DNA from: UBA969 sp041694635
GTDB lineage: Bacteria > Planctomycetota > Planctomycetia > Gemmatales > Gemmataceae
Direction of reading: 5' to 3'
Length of the DNA: 64,000 nt
NCBI GenBank assembly: GCA_041694635.1
Contig: JBDNHI010000047.1
Span: 1-64,000, forward strand
Position numbers and translations under genes: made by a program. Position 1 is the stretch's first letter, and each line of letters opens with the position of its first letter. The notes under the pieces are model-generated. The model was not told where the DNA came from. It worked only from the letters and a program-made list of their open reading frames with translations, and made no database searches. This document shows positions 24,653-34,175 of this stretch, piece by piece.

Positions 24653-27600
24653 ATGTTGAACACGACCGTTGGACAATTGTTGATTAATGATGTCCTCCCA
24701 GAAGAGCTGAGAGACTTACATCGTGTGTTAGATAAGAAGGGGTTGCAATCTTTACTGCAACAAGTGGCACAACAACATCCAGAACGCTATCGAGATATTT
24801 CTTTTCAGCTAAACCATTTAGGCCAAAGTATGGCACAGCAACAGGGTGGTATGTCGTTTGGTCTGCGACATATGCAAGTAAGTAAAGCGGCTATAGTATC
24901 TCGGCAGAAAGTTAAAGTTTTGCTTGCTAATATCCTAGCTGACGACACATTGACGGACCAGCAACGAAATGAACAGATTATTCTTGCTGTTGGCAAGGAA
25001 AGTCCCGAGCAACAAAAACAAGTTCTGGCAGAAGCATTAAAAGACAAAAACCCGCTTGGACTGCAGGTGATGTCAGGAACCCGCGGTAAGTCTATGAACC
25101 TAACTAGTTTGCTGGGTTCGGATATGTTGTATTCTGATCAGCGTGACGCTGTGATTCCGATTCCTGTATTGCACAGTTATAGTGAAGGGTTGTCACCTGC
25201 GGAATACTGGGCTGGAACTTACGGGGCGCGCAAAGGGATTATGGCAACTAAGTTTGCCACGCAAGAAGCTGGTTTTTTTAACAAGCAGCTAAACCAAACT
25301 AGTCATCGTCTTGTGGTTACGGGAGAGGATGCCGAGGAGGACAAAGACGCTCCTGTCCGCGGTTTAGTAGTAGACACTGAAGATGCCGATAACGAAGGTG
25401 CTTTATTGGCGCGTGATTCGGGTCCTTACGCACGCAATACCCCACTTACCCCGAAAATACTAAACCATTTGCAACGGCTAGGATATCCTAGAATTTTGGT
25501 ACGCTCTCCGCTAGTTGGTGGTTCTCCTGAGGGCGGTGTTTATTCTAGAGATGTAGGTATTAGGGAAACAGGAAGGTTGCCAGGTATTGGTGAGCAAATT
25601 GGGTTGCAGGCTGCACACGCTCTAAGTGAACCGATCAGCCAAGGGCAACTATCTGCAAAGCATTCTGGTGGGGTTGCGGGGCAAGAAAAAGCTGTAAGCG
25701 GGTTTCAATATTTAAACCAATTAGTGCAGGTTCCTAAGAAAATGCAAGGCGGGGCAGCCCATTCCCTTACAGATGGCACGGTGCAGCGGATTGAGGCAGC
25801 TCCAGCGGGTGGTAGCTATGTGACCATCGGGGATAAAAGACATTATGTAGGAGTAGGGTATGAGCTTAAAGTTAAAAAAGGAGACGAAGTAGAAGCTGGT
25901 GATGTAATTAGTACGGGGATTCCTAACCCCGCAACTATTACAGAGCATAAAGGAATTGGGGAAGGTCGGCGATATTTCGTTAACGAATTTCGTAAGGCTA
26001 TGGGTGACAGCGGAATGTTCGGACATCGGCGTAATGTTGAAGTGTTGGCAAGGGGGCTTATCAACCACGTAAGGTTGACGGAAGAAACTGACGATAACGT
26101 TCCTGATGATATTGTACCTTATTCAACGCTTGAGCACACTTATAAGCCGCGGGCAGACTATCAGCGATTAACGCCCAAGCGTGCGTTAGGTCAATATCTT
26201 GAACGACCTGTGCTGCATTACACCATAGGCACCAAGATTCAACCCTCGATGCTTAAGAATTTTGAAGAATTTAAAGTTAATGAAATTCCAGTGCACAAGA
26301 ACCCTCCTCCGTTTGAACCACACATGGTGCGCGGGTTGTACCAAATGCAGCACGACCCTGATTGGATGACACAAATGTATGGGTCTGGGCTGAAGAAAAG
26401 TTTTTTAGATTCAGTTACGCATGGTGCCGTTAGCGAAGAGCGGGGTACAAGCTTTGTGCCGAGCTTAGCCTTAGGGCTTAATTTTGGGGAAGGCAACGAT
26501 CGTGCCGTAATAAAGCCGAAGTCTGGGGCAACTCCTCCTTTTTTTGGTGGCAGTTTTACTCCGGGTCAAACTAAATTTGCAGCAGATACTCCGAATGTCT
26601 CTGCCCCGCCTTCTGCTTCTAAACCGCCTGCTGTTTCTACCCCACCTAGAACTTTAGCTCCGGGCACAAACATTATGCCGACAGCACCGACACCTGTAAA
26701 AGCACCTACACCTGCTCCGACATACTCGAACTCTAACGCAAATCAATTTAGTAATTTAATGCATAGTAATTCTCCCTTTGCTCAACAAACCGGGCGGGCG
26801 TTGAATCAAATGAATCCATTACACGCAATGATGATGTTGGGGGGGATGTCTGGTAACAATAATATGTCTCAGTTCCTCAATGGGGCACCACAACAGCTAA
26901 CCTCGAATGGTAACATGGCCGGTAATATGATGAATGGATTTGGCGGGCAAAATAATGGCGGAATGTTCAATAATATGTTTAATACGCCTAGTTCGGATAA
27001 TTCAGAATCTAACACGCCTACTGAGCCTGACTCTGAAAGTCCATATGCCTCTGCTGGAGGCCCAGTAAGTAATATTGCCTCTGGTGCTGCGTATGACACC
27101 GCAGCAAAGGGGGTAGGCAAGGGCTATTCAGCAGTAGCAAATAAATTTTCAAGTCCTCCTATTTCATCTAATATTATGCCTCCGCCGTTGCCTAGAACAC
27201 CTCCTCCGCTACCTACTAGGCCTCCTCCGATACCCGGAATGACTCCTCCTCCGATACCAGGAATGACTCCTCCTCCGCTGCCTGGGGTTAAACCTCCGGC
27301 TGGTATGCTCAGTAAAGCCACTTCAATAGGTGGTACAGGTTTAAAGTTAGTAAGTAAAGCGGCACTGCCACTATCTTTGGCTCTGGACACAATAAACGTC
27401 GGGCAAGACATATACAACAAAGGTTGGACTAATACAGCTAACGACACAGCACAAAACTGGCGAGATATACTTTCGGCCAAGGATGGGCTACATACCTTGT
27501 ATCAAGCTCCATTACAAGTTCTAAACCCTGTAGCTAATGCACAATTAATTCTGGAGGGGCAAGCGCAGGCTACACAGCTGGCAAGAGAAAAAGTACAAGA

Positions 27601-28261
27601 AGGGCTAACCCATGTGTATGACAAAGTAACGGGTACGGATACTCGTTCTCGTAATTCTGCAGCGGACAAGACACAAGTTAAAAACATGGAGTTAGAAAAT
27701 CAAAGAGATTTAGAAGGACAAAGAGCACGGAATCAGCCTAATCCAAATATGCCAGCAGATAGGCTAGCTTTAAATACACAAGAGAATGCCCGGCTTGATG
27801 CTCAAATACAAGATTCTAAAACGAGGCAAGGAAATACGGTGGATGAAACCGCAAACTGGAGACTAGGCAAGCAAGATTGGTTTGGCAGTGGTGGCCACAA
27901 ATTTAGGGATTCTATGCAAAATTCGATTACTAATTCAGCTGCCGAATTGCAGGGTTTAAATAACGGAGGCACACTAGATGCAGGGCAGCAGGCTAGGAAA
28001 GAACAGTTAGAAAACAGACAAGCACAGCGGAAACATATGATCGGTACTTACGATCGAGAGGGCGGGGCATCTGGTAAAGGTTTGTTTAGTACAGATATGC
28101 GCAATCGGGTTAGCGGGCTTAAGGAAAATAGCGTGCAGATCGGTTCGCAACTTAGAGATCCCAACCTTCCTCCGGATCAAAAAGCACAATTAGAAGAAAA
28201 ATTAAAAAACAATAATGAAATGTTAGAAGAATACCGAGGATGGGCAGAAAGTTCTAAATAA
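24653..28261 (+). CDS. RNA polymerase beta' C-terminal half with long low-complexity extension
   Basis: 1202 aa. It begins TTVGQLLINDVLPEEL, the cellular TTVGR segment that follows the catalytic domain. Next come the bridge helix GARKGIMATKFATQEAGFF from residue 191 and the trigger-loop region GEQIGLQAAHALSEP...QLSAKHSGG (invariant histidine H337; loop about two residues shorter than in E. coli), then a KGDEVEAGD rudder/jaw-type segment. From about residue 625 the sequence is no longer polymerase-like: Pro/Ser/Asn/Met-rich linker, PPPIPGM-type repeats, a hydrophobic stretch near 895-925 and a charged coiled-coil end. It completes the active site with the 18547 product. The extension resembles virion proteins of this phage, so packaging or membrane contact is possible. 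The ribosome site is weak. Confidence 0.92.
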   Translation: MLNTTVGQLLINDVLPEELRDLHRVLDKKGLQSLLQQVAQQHPERYRDISFQLNHLGQSMAQQQGGMSFGLRHMQVSKAAIVSRQKVKVLLANILADDTLTDQQRNEQIILAVGKESPEQQKQVLAEALKDKNPLGLQVMSGTRGKSMNLTSLLGSDMLYSDQRDAVIPIPVLHSYSEGLSPAEYWAGTYGARKGIMATKFATQEAGFFNKQLNQTSHRLVVTGEDAEEDKDAPVRGLVVDTEDADNEGALLARDSGPYARNTPLTPKILNHLQRLGYPRILVRSPLVGGSPEGGVYSRDVGIRETGRLPGIGEQIGLQAAHALSEPISQGQLSAKHSGGVAGQEKAVSGFQYLNQLVQVPKKMQGGAAHSLTDGTVQRIEAAPAGGSYVTIGDKRHYVGVGYELKVKKGDEVEAGDVISTGIPNPATITEHKGIGEGRRYFVNEFRKAMGDSGMFGHRRNVEVLARGLINHVRLTEETDDNVPDDIVPYSTLEHTYKPRADYQRLTPKRALGQYLERPVLHYTIGTKIQPSMLKNFEEFKVNEIPVHKNPPPFEPHMVRGLYQMQHDPDWMTQMYGSGLKKSFLDSVTHGAVSEERGTSFVPSLALGLNFGEGNDRAVIKPKSGATPPFFGGSFTPGQTKFAADTPNVSAPPSASKPPAVSTPPRTLAPGTNIMPTAPTPVKAPTPAPTYSNSNANQFSNLMHSNSPFAQQTGRALNQMNPLHAMMMLGGMSGNNNMSQFLNGAPQQLTSNGNMAGNMMNGFGGQNNGGMFNNMFNTPSSDNSESNTPTEPDSESPYASAGGPVSNIASGAAYDTAAKGVGKGYSAVANKFSSPPISSNIMPPPLPRTPPPLPTRPPPIPGMTPPPIPGMTPPPLPGVKPPAGMLSKATSIGGTGLKLVSKAALPLSLALDTINVGQDIYNKGWTNTANDTAQNWRDILSAKDGLHTLYQAPLQVLNPVANAQLILEGQAQATQLAREKVQEGLTHVYDKVTGTDTRSRNSAADKTQVKNMELENQRDLEGQRARNQPNPNMPADRLALNTQENARLDAQIQDSKTRQGNTVDETANWRLGKQDWFGSGGHKFRDSMQNSITNSAAELQGLNNGGTLDAGQQARKEQLENRQAQRKHMIGTYDREGGASGKGLFSTDMRNRVSGLKENSVQIGSQLRDPNLPPDQKAQLEEKLKNNNEMLEEYRGWAESSK

Positions 28262-28351
28262 TATTAATAAGGTGTTTGTATTGCGGTATAAGCCACTATA
28301 TGGCTAAACTACTTTAATAACTTTAAGCTTCAGATAACTTAGGAGGACTCT

Positions 28352-28621
28352 ATGGGGAATAAACCGCTGCTTGGCGGGATTGACATAAAGTATGCTGGCG
28401 CATATCTGCTGCCCCCGTCTACCTTTGAGTCTGTCGCCAATAAAAAGAAAAAGAAAAAGAAAATGCAACCAGAGGAAGCGGAGACTGATGTGGAGAAGAT
28501 GGCAGCTGCCTTAGGAGATTCAATTGTTGCTGCACGCTTATCCCTAGTCAGACAGAAGATGCGTTCTGGGGATCTCGGCGGTGGGTGGCATCCGAATAAT
28601 CAAATTAATCCGATTAAGTAG
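28352..28621 (+). CDS. Small lysine-tract protein, 89 aa
   Basis: Starts behind TTAGGAGG. Contains a run of eight lysines near residues 31-38 encoded by alternating AAA/AAG, then an acidic helix with EKMAAALGD. The N terminus is Gly/Pro-rich. It could bind nucleic acid or be a scaffold-like small protein. No family recognised. It opens the run of head-region genes after the polymerase. Confidence 0.75.
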   Translation: MGNKPLLGGIDIKYAGAYLLPPSTFESVANKKKKKKKMQPEEAETDVEKMAAALGDSIVAARLSLVRQKMRSGDLGGGWHPNNQINPIK

Positions 28622-28641
28622 TACAACCGAGGAATGGCCTT

Positions 28642-31119
28642 ATGAAAATGCCTACGCAAAATAATTTAGTAAAGAACGCTAGTGTAGGCGGTAAAGGTGG
28701 GGAGACGGAATTTGCACAAGCTTTTTCCAGCTTGGCCTACGCTTACCTAAAAGATAAGGCACCTCGTCTTCTTGACTATATGTTGGGTTTTCAGCTAATT
28801 GACCGCAACGAAGACAATACTAAAGCAATTGGTGTCTTTGGTTTCCAAGTTGACACACAATGGCTTTATGCCCCTGTGTTTTTTTTAAACGGTGATTTAA
28901 AAGGGCACGAGTTGTTATACATAAAAAACAATGATTCATTTGTGCCCATGAAAGAAAACTGGATTAACTACCTGATGAGCCGAAAGCCTCATATTTTAGG
29001 GGAACCTTCAGTAAACAAATTGCAAGAGCTTGGTGGGATTGCTCCTGATATTAACTCGTTGTCTTTGTCCCCTACTGGTAATAAGAACGCAAGTGACGCA
29101 TATTGGCTTCGCCCGGTTCTACCTATGTTGGCAGCTTTTAAAGTAAAACTTGCTAACTCCTTGTATCGAGGGGCGGGTAACCGCCAGCTTGATCAAAAGG
29201 CAATCGTTCAGTCGCCGTTTACTGCTGCATTAGTTAAGACCGCTTCAAATCTGGATTTTAACCAAGTTCTGCCTAAAAGTCTTTTATTGCTTGAAGCTGC
29301 CTATGACTTGGCCGAGCGTTACCCTACTATCAAAAAAGCTACTTGTGATTTTTACGGGGCTAATTGTTTTTCACGATGGGGAAAAGAATTTAGAAGCAAT
29401 ACGATCAAGCAAGCTAGTAGCATTCTTTATCCGCCCACAACGGTCACGCTTACGCCTACTAACTTGTTAAATGGGGCAGAGCGATCTAGGCCTACCGTCG
29501 ATCACATTAAGGAAGGTAAGCTACAAGTCTTCACTTCTGTATCAGTAACTTCGGATCAGGGCTGGCTGAATACTAAAGATCAAGAGAATTTATTGCAGGG
29601 CAAAGTAGTTATCAAGGATAGACGAGAAGATTCAGAGGTAAGTAAAGTCTATGCAACAGAAAGCGAGATTAGGCTTTTCAACCCGTCTGAAACCGAACTG
29701 TACTCTGTGCTAGAGAAGTCGGGAGAATTTAGCAAGATGTTGGTGGTATTAAACGGCATCAGTAGTCGTGGCGCCGAATATATGACCACAGTAATCCGGA
29801 TAGACGATAAGGATAGTGCGAACAAAAGTTGGTTAAATGCAGACAATACATCAGTTTTTGCTACGCAAGTTTCTATGAACAAAACTGATTGGGAAGACTG
29901 GTTCGATGGTTTATCCTCCGAGACTGACCTAGATGAGGATGCCGAATATATTGCGATAAACGCTACACATTCCGCCACTGCTCCTTTTCGTGTGACCACC
30001 GACATGGGGGATGGGTGCTATAAAGTAGATTTTCGCCTCAGTAAAGATTATGAGTCTTCCCGTGACTCGTTGATGCCCAAGATACAAGATCGTTATAGCC
30101 ATGGTGACACCCGCACTTACGATGTTACTCTAATTGTGGGTAAACAAGATAAACCCGGGCTTAGACTTCGCCCCCTATCCGGCGAACTGCGTGTGCCTGC
30201 GTCTTTTAAATTTATTAAATTGTCTGATGGTTCTTCCTCTGGCCTTTTTGGTAGTTGCGGTTGTTCGCCTTCGGACAAAGACACAAACCCGATTAAGCTA
30301 GGTAATTTAAGCGACATTAAACGATTATTAATTGAAAAAACAGCTAGACTTAAAGTGTTCAATAACGGAACTGACGTCTACTTGGATTCTGTTATTGGCT
30401 CGGTGCAGTTAAGCAAAAAGGCAGCATTATGTCAGCTGGTTGCTACACATGGGCTGCGAGAAAAAGCAGCTACGGATATGCTGAAAAAAGCAGAGCAGAA
30501 AGGACATGCTGTTTATCGTGTTCTGTACGCCCCAGGTTATGGGTCGGAAAAGCAAGCTGCTCCGAATACCAGCGTACTAGCTGGTGGTCCTTCTTTCCCG
30601 CTTAATACTGAATCAAATAACGATGGTAGTGAGACTTATGGCCCTAGCACTTCTGCCCGAACTCAGACTAGCACGGAAAAAACTTCGCCTATACCTGCAT
30701 TAAGTGGGCGCAACACAAATAGATCCAAGTGGGATAACTGGCAAAACTTCGAGGCTAAGGATTTTAAGCAAAACCTGCAGTCGGCGCAAACTGCAGGCCG
30801 GGAAGGGCAGAAAGAAGTGTTTGATGTTTCGATGATGGCTGGTATGTTAAAAACAGTGCGACAAGAGTCAATCGTAGACCGTCACTTAGGCGATTTAATG
30901 TCGGCGTTGGATTCGCTAGGTCGTTTGATAATGAATTTCTATTGGCACCAGGAAGAATTTGCAGATCGGTACGGCAAAAGTGATCTTCCGGAGTTAGAAG
31001 ATAGTTTGCGTAACGCTTTTGAATCTCTTGGTGATATTACACTTTTCTTAAAAGAAAAAACCATAGAATCATCATTTGATAAAGGTGATATTAACTTAGA
31101 CGAAGTTTCAAGGAACTAA
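28642..31119 (+). CDS. Large virion-associated protein, 825 aa
   Basis: Starts behind GAGGAA. Residues 1-180 form a conserved-looking helical domain (FAQAFSSLAYAYLKDKAPRLLDYMLGFQLIDRNED). Residues about 260-550 are beta-rich with several repeated strand patterns, and residues about 735-825 are a helical domain (LGDLMSALDSLGRLIMNFYWHQEEFADRYG). A linker near 640-710 is Ser/Thr/Asn-rich. The size and place, upstream of protease and capsid genes, fit a portal-region or other large head protein, but no portal signature is seen and the role is open. SEKQA occurs at the linker boundary. Confidence 0.75.
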   Translation: MKMPTQNNLVKNASVGGKGGETEFAQAFSSLAYAYLKDKAPRLLDYMLGFQLIDRNEDNTKAIGVFGFQVDTQWLYAPVFFLNGDLKGHELLYIKNNDSFVPMKENWINYLMSRKPHILGEPSVNKLQELGGIAPDINSLSLSPTGNKNASDAYWLRPVLPMLAAFKVKLANSLYRGAGNRQLDQKAIVQSPFTAALVKTASNLDFNQVLPKSLLLLEAAYDLAERYPTIKKATCDFYGANCFSRWGKEFRSNTIKQASSILYPPTTVTLTPTNLLNGAERSRPTVDHIKEGKLQVFTSVSVTSDQGWLNTKDQENLLQGKVVIKDRREDSEVSKVYATESEIRLFNPSETELYSVLEKSGEFSKMLVVLNGISSRGAEYMTTVIRIDDKDSANKSWLNADNTSVFATQVSMNKTDWEDWFDGLSSETDLDEDAEYIAINATHSATAPFRVTTDMGDGCYKVDFRLSKDYESSRDSLMPKIQDRYSHGDTRTYDVTLIVGKQDKPGLRLRPLSGELRVPASFKFIKLSDGSSSGLFGSCGCSPSDKDTNPIKLGNLSDIKRLLIEKTARLKVFNNGTDVYLDSVIGSVQLSKKAALCQLVATHGLREKAATDMLKKAEQKGHAVYRVLYAPGYGSEKQAAPNTSVLAGGPSFPLNTESNNDGSETYGPSTSARTQTSTEKTSPIPALSGRNTNRSKWDNWQNFEAKDFKQNLQSAQTAGREGQKEVFDVSMMAGMLKTVRQESIVDRHLGDLMSALDSLGRLIMNFYWHQEEFADRYGKSDLPELEDSLRNAFESLGDITLFLKEKTIESSFDKGDINLDEVSRN

Positions 31120-31122
31120 ACT

Positions 31123-31806
31123 ATGTCTTCAGAATATTCTCGTGTTGTTGCGTTTTCTGGTAGCTCCGCTGTTGTTACAAGCTTAGAACTTCCTGCCCCT
31201 ACGAATGGAGTGTTGGAGCGGGTCATTATCATTCAAACTAATCCTACGGTTGCGGTTGGATCTGGTACTTTTAAAATCTATGACCGCAAATCTGCTTGTA
31301 TTGGCTTGACTGATCTGAACGTAAAGGCTTCGGGGACTGTTTCGAGTGTAACGACTAGCAATATTGGCGTAATCACTTTAGTGTCTAGCGCTTCGCATAA
31401 TTTAGGTGCAGGTGATACATTTTTTATCAAGGATTGTGCAGATACCACCTACAACCTTAACTATCAAGTTACTGCCGTAAACTCCAGTACTTCCGTGACA
31501 ATTTCTCCTTTAACTGGAACACCAGCTGACTCTTCGTCGGCTAGTAGCGGGGTTTGGCAAACACACCCATTCAATACTCGAACTTCTCCGGTTACTAACT
31601 TAATTTATTCTGGAACGCTAACAGCGGGAGTTACTTTTCAGCAGTTCAACTTAGGTCGATCTTATGAAAATAAAGATAACCAAGACATTAATCTGCGGTC
31701 TCGACACACGGGTTTTTGGTTAGAATTTACGCCCGCAGCATTATCGCCTGCGGTAACACTAGACTGGGAAATCGCTTACACCAGCAAAAAAAATAATGTC
31801 GATTAG
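31123..31806 (+). CDS. Beta-rich hypothetical virion protein, 227 aa
   Basis: Starts 3 nt after the previous stop. Composition is Ser/Thr/Val/Asn-rich with regular hydrophobic alternation, as in beta-sandwich decoration or fibre-like proteins (GTVSSVTTSNIGVITLVSS, NLNYQVTAVNSSTSVTI). No charged enzyme motif. Placed between the 825-aa protein and an HTH-bearing gene. A head or neck structural role is inferred from composition. Confidence 0.75.
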   Translation: MSSEYSRVVAFSGSSAVVTSLELPAPTNGVLERVIIIQTNPTVAVGSGTFKIYDRKSACIGLTDLNVKASGTVSSVTTSNIGVITLVSSASHNLGAGDTFFIKDCADTTYNLNYQVTAVNSSTSVTISPLTGTPADSSSASSGVWQTHPFNTRTSPVTNLIYSGTLTAGVTFQQFNLGRSYENKDNQDINLRSRHTGFWLEFTPAALSPAVTLDWEIAYTSKKNNVD

Positions 31807-31815
31807 GAGTCATTG

Positions 31816-32835
31816 TTGAAAAGTTACAAGGATATTCGGCTAGCTGACCCGTTTCTTCGGCCTTACTGGAGGCACGAGCGTGTACTTCGTATGCTTCGCA
31901 GCGTTCCACCTGAACGATGTAAACGATTTGATGACCACTGGATTCAAGAATATAAAAAGTTTTTGTTTTTTTGGAATAAAGGCGAAATCTATCGAGAACG
32001 ACTTCTCTATGAAAACCCTGGCTTGTACTTTGCCTATACTTTATACGATAGGATGGCGATTGAACCTGAGCTGACCCTGATGATTGAAGCTAGGCTGTTA
32101 GCTGGGTCTTCTAACCAAAGCATTGCTAATGACTGCAAGACCATACCAGAAACTATTGAATGGTACGAACGACTATTTTTTAATGTATCTGATTTCTTGC
32201 CTCATCACGATTGGATCGTAAAAAATGTATTGTTGCCAGCGTCTGACCGTTTTGTAGAACAACTACCTCAAGCTAGTAACGGATCAACACAGCCAGCTGC
32301 ATCTTCTGGGGTAATGAACACACAATTAGATTTACCTTTGAAATTCTTTGCGTATTTTGGTGGTCCGCTGGTTTGTGATGTTATGATTAGCGGGTTTCGT
32401 CGCAACAATCATGTATTAACTTCAGATAATTTGTCTGAGTTTTTTAACAATCAGTTTACGCTTCAAGTGCAGCGTCGCAGTGCACAAGCTGCAGGACAGT
32501 TTGAGGTAAACAAGTACAACGTATTGGAACTTCTTAACACACATATCAGGTTGATGGAATTGCATAAATCTGGTAAGAGTCAAGAAGTGCGACATAATGA
32601 ATTTGAAAAAAATGTAAGTGCAATGATGTTGGAAATTCCTTGGAGTGTGGGTAAAAGCGGAGAACAGCTATATCAAGGAACCGCTGTTGGCAAGTACGAT
32701 AGAGGACCAGTTGAGTTGAATTCAGAAGAAGCTATTTTAATTGCAGCTGGAACTAATTTACCCGTGCTGGAACATGATGAAGGTATTGATGTTTACAAAC
32801 GGGGGGAGACGGATACACATGCAACCATTAAATAA
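31816..32835 (+). CDS. HTH-containing protein, possible packaging factor, 339 aa
   Basis: TTG 31816 (or adjacent TTG 31813) follows TAGGAG; no ATG fits. Residues about 90-125 (LMIEARLLAGSSNQSIANDCKTIPETIEWYERLFFNV) match a helix-turn-helix pattern seen in phage DNA-binding proteins that sense a target through an SxxxIA..... motif. Such proteins include small terminase-like factors, so a packaging role is possible, but the large terminase is not in view. The C-terminal half is helical and unrecognised. The last 17 nt overlap the next gene. Confidence 0.65.
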   Translation: MKSYKDIRLADPFLRPYWRHERVLRMLRSVPPERCKRFDDHWIQEYKKFLFFWNKGEIYRERLLYENPGLYFAYTLYDRMAIEPELTLMIEARLLAGSSNQSIANDCKTIPETIEWYERLFFNVSDFLPHHDWIVKNVLLPASDRFVEQLPQASNGSTQPAASSGVMNTQLDLPLKFFAYFGGPLVCDVMISGFRRNNHVLTSDNLSEFFNNQFTLQVQRRSAQAAGQFEVNKYNVLELLNTHIRLMELHKSGKSQEVRHNEFEKNVSAMMLEIPWSVGKSGEQLYQGTAVGKYDRGPVELNSEEAILIAAGTNLPVLEHDEGIDVYKRGETDTHATIK

Positions 32836-34171
32836 GTCAGACGAACAACAGCTACTGGCTGGCGTAAAAAAGGCTGTGGATTTGGTTGATAACCAAAACA
32901 TAGATCCTACTGATGCTATGTATCAAGTAGCAAAATCTATGCAGTTTTCTCCTGGATTTCTAAAAGCAGCTTGTAACGCTTTTAACACGGGGAGACAGTT
33001 AGCCCAATGGAATGCTAATGATTCTACATTAGATAAGTTAGCTAGTTTTACTTTGGCAGATTACTCGACAGTGCACGACAGAATCTGGGGACAAAAAGTA
33101 GAAAAGGTTGCTTCAGTATCTAATTTTTTACCTGTCTTTGATTCTTACGAAGAACAAGCAAGGCAGCAGTTGTTACGCATAGATTTAACTACACTGGAAA
33201 AATCAGCAGCTGAAGTGCAACAGCATCCGTTGGTATTGGAAGAATATGCTGGAAACAAAGTCGCAAAAAACTATTCAAACTACGACTATTGTCGGCGTAT
33301 GGCCGAAGAAGCTCGGCGAGAAAAATCAGCAAACGAAGACAGATTAAACCTTAAGCTGCATTTACTGGAAAATTATTTTCGTAAGTTTGCACAGGATCGC
33401 GTGCCGTTGGCACAAGTAGAACATGCTGTTTCAATTTGCCGTGGTGTGGTGGGTAAGGCACTTATGGACCATGTGGCTGGGAAATTTCAAAAAGAAAAAA
33501 GAGCAGCAGATCACAAAGCTAGCTGGGTAGGTTTTCATCAAGAAGCCGACTGGAAAAAAGAACCTTACACATTAATTGACGCTACAATAAAACAAGCTAA
33601 AGATTACTATAAGGCTGCGATTGCACTGCAAAAGCTAGAGATTAAATCGGCAGAAGCTAAAGAAATTACTACTTCTTTTTATCGACATAGCTATTCAGAT
33701 AGCTGGCCCCCTTCTGTTAATCTTATGGGAGAAAAACGAGGGTACGCGGCTACGCTTGCAAGTGGATTAGGCGGAGGACTTGGATTCGGCTTAGTAAGCA
33801 GTGTAGCTGGTTCAGCACGGGATTCACACGACAGACTAGTAGACAAACAAATGAGGGAGTTAGATGCCCCTGACCATTTAAACGAGCTGCGAAAAATTAG
33901 AGCGCAGACTGTACTCACTCAACTAATGAGCGACCCTGAAAATCCTTTAAGTCAATATGATCCCGAGGAAGTGTTGAGTAAATACAATGAAATGGTGCAA
34001 TTATCCCCAAGACTTGCAGATCAATCTGCAAGCATTGGACCTTTGTTAAACAAACGAATGCTCGGCAATACGGAACCTTTTGAAATTTCTGAGCTGTTGA
34101 AAATGGAAGAAAGTGCCAAGAAAATTCAGACTTCTCCTTCTCGTAGTGATAATAACCAAGCAGGAAACTAG
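32819..34171 (+). CDS. Helical virion-like protein, 450 aa
   Basis: ATG 32819 has GGGGGAG about 10 nt upstream and overlaps the previous gene by 17 nt; a longer in-frame reading back to 32741 lacks a good start. Almost entirely helical, charged, with LDKLASF, VEKVAS and LEKSAA motifs in the first 150 residues. A short Gly-rich hydrophobic stretch lies near residues 305-330 (YAATLASGLGGGLGFGLVSSVAGSA). This resembles packaged internal head or ejected proteins. No enzyme motif. Confidence 0.75.
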   Translation: MQPLNKSDEQQLLAGVKKAVDLVDNQNIDPTDAMYQVAKSMQFSPGFLKAACNAFNTGRQLAQWNANDSTLDKLASFTLADYSTVHDRIWGQKVEKVASVSNFLPVFDSYEEQARQQLLRIDLTTLEKSAAEVQQHPLVLEEYAGNKVAKNYSNYDYCRRMAEEARREKSANEDRLNLKLHLLENYFRKFAQDRVPLAQVEHAVSICRGVVGKALMDHVAGKFQKEKRAADHKASWVGFHQEADWKKEPYTLIDATIKQAKDYYKAAIALQKLEIKSAEAKEITTSFYRHSYSDSWPPSVNLMGEKRGYAATLASGLGGGLGFGLVSSVAGSARDSHDRLVDKQMRELDAPDHLNELRKIRAQTVLTQLMSDPENPLSQYDPEEVLSKYNEMVQLSPRLADQSASIGPLLNKRMLGNTEPFEISELLKMEESAKKIQTSPSRSDNNQAGN

Positions 34172-34175
34172 CAAA

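Noticed and set aside
22990..24660. Intein or intron interrupting beta'
   Set aside because: The halves have their own stop and start codons, and the intervening sequence encodes three separate proteins without intein splice motifs or a splice-like RNA core.
28642..31119. Portal protein
   Set aside because: Size and position would fit, but no portal-like pattern could be recognised; called only as virion-associated.
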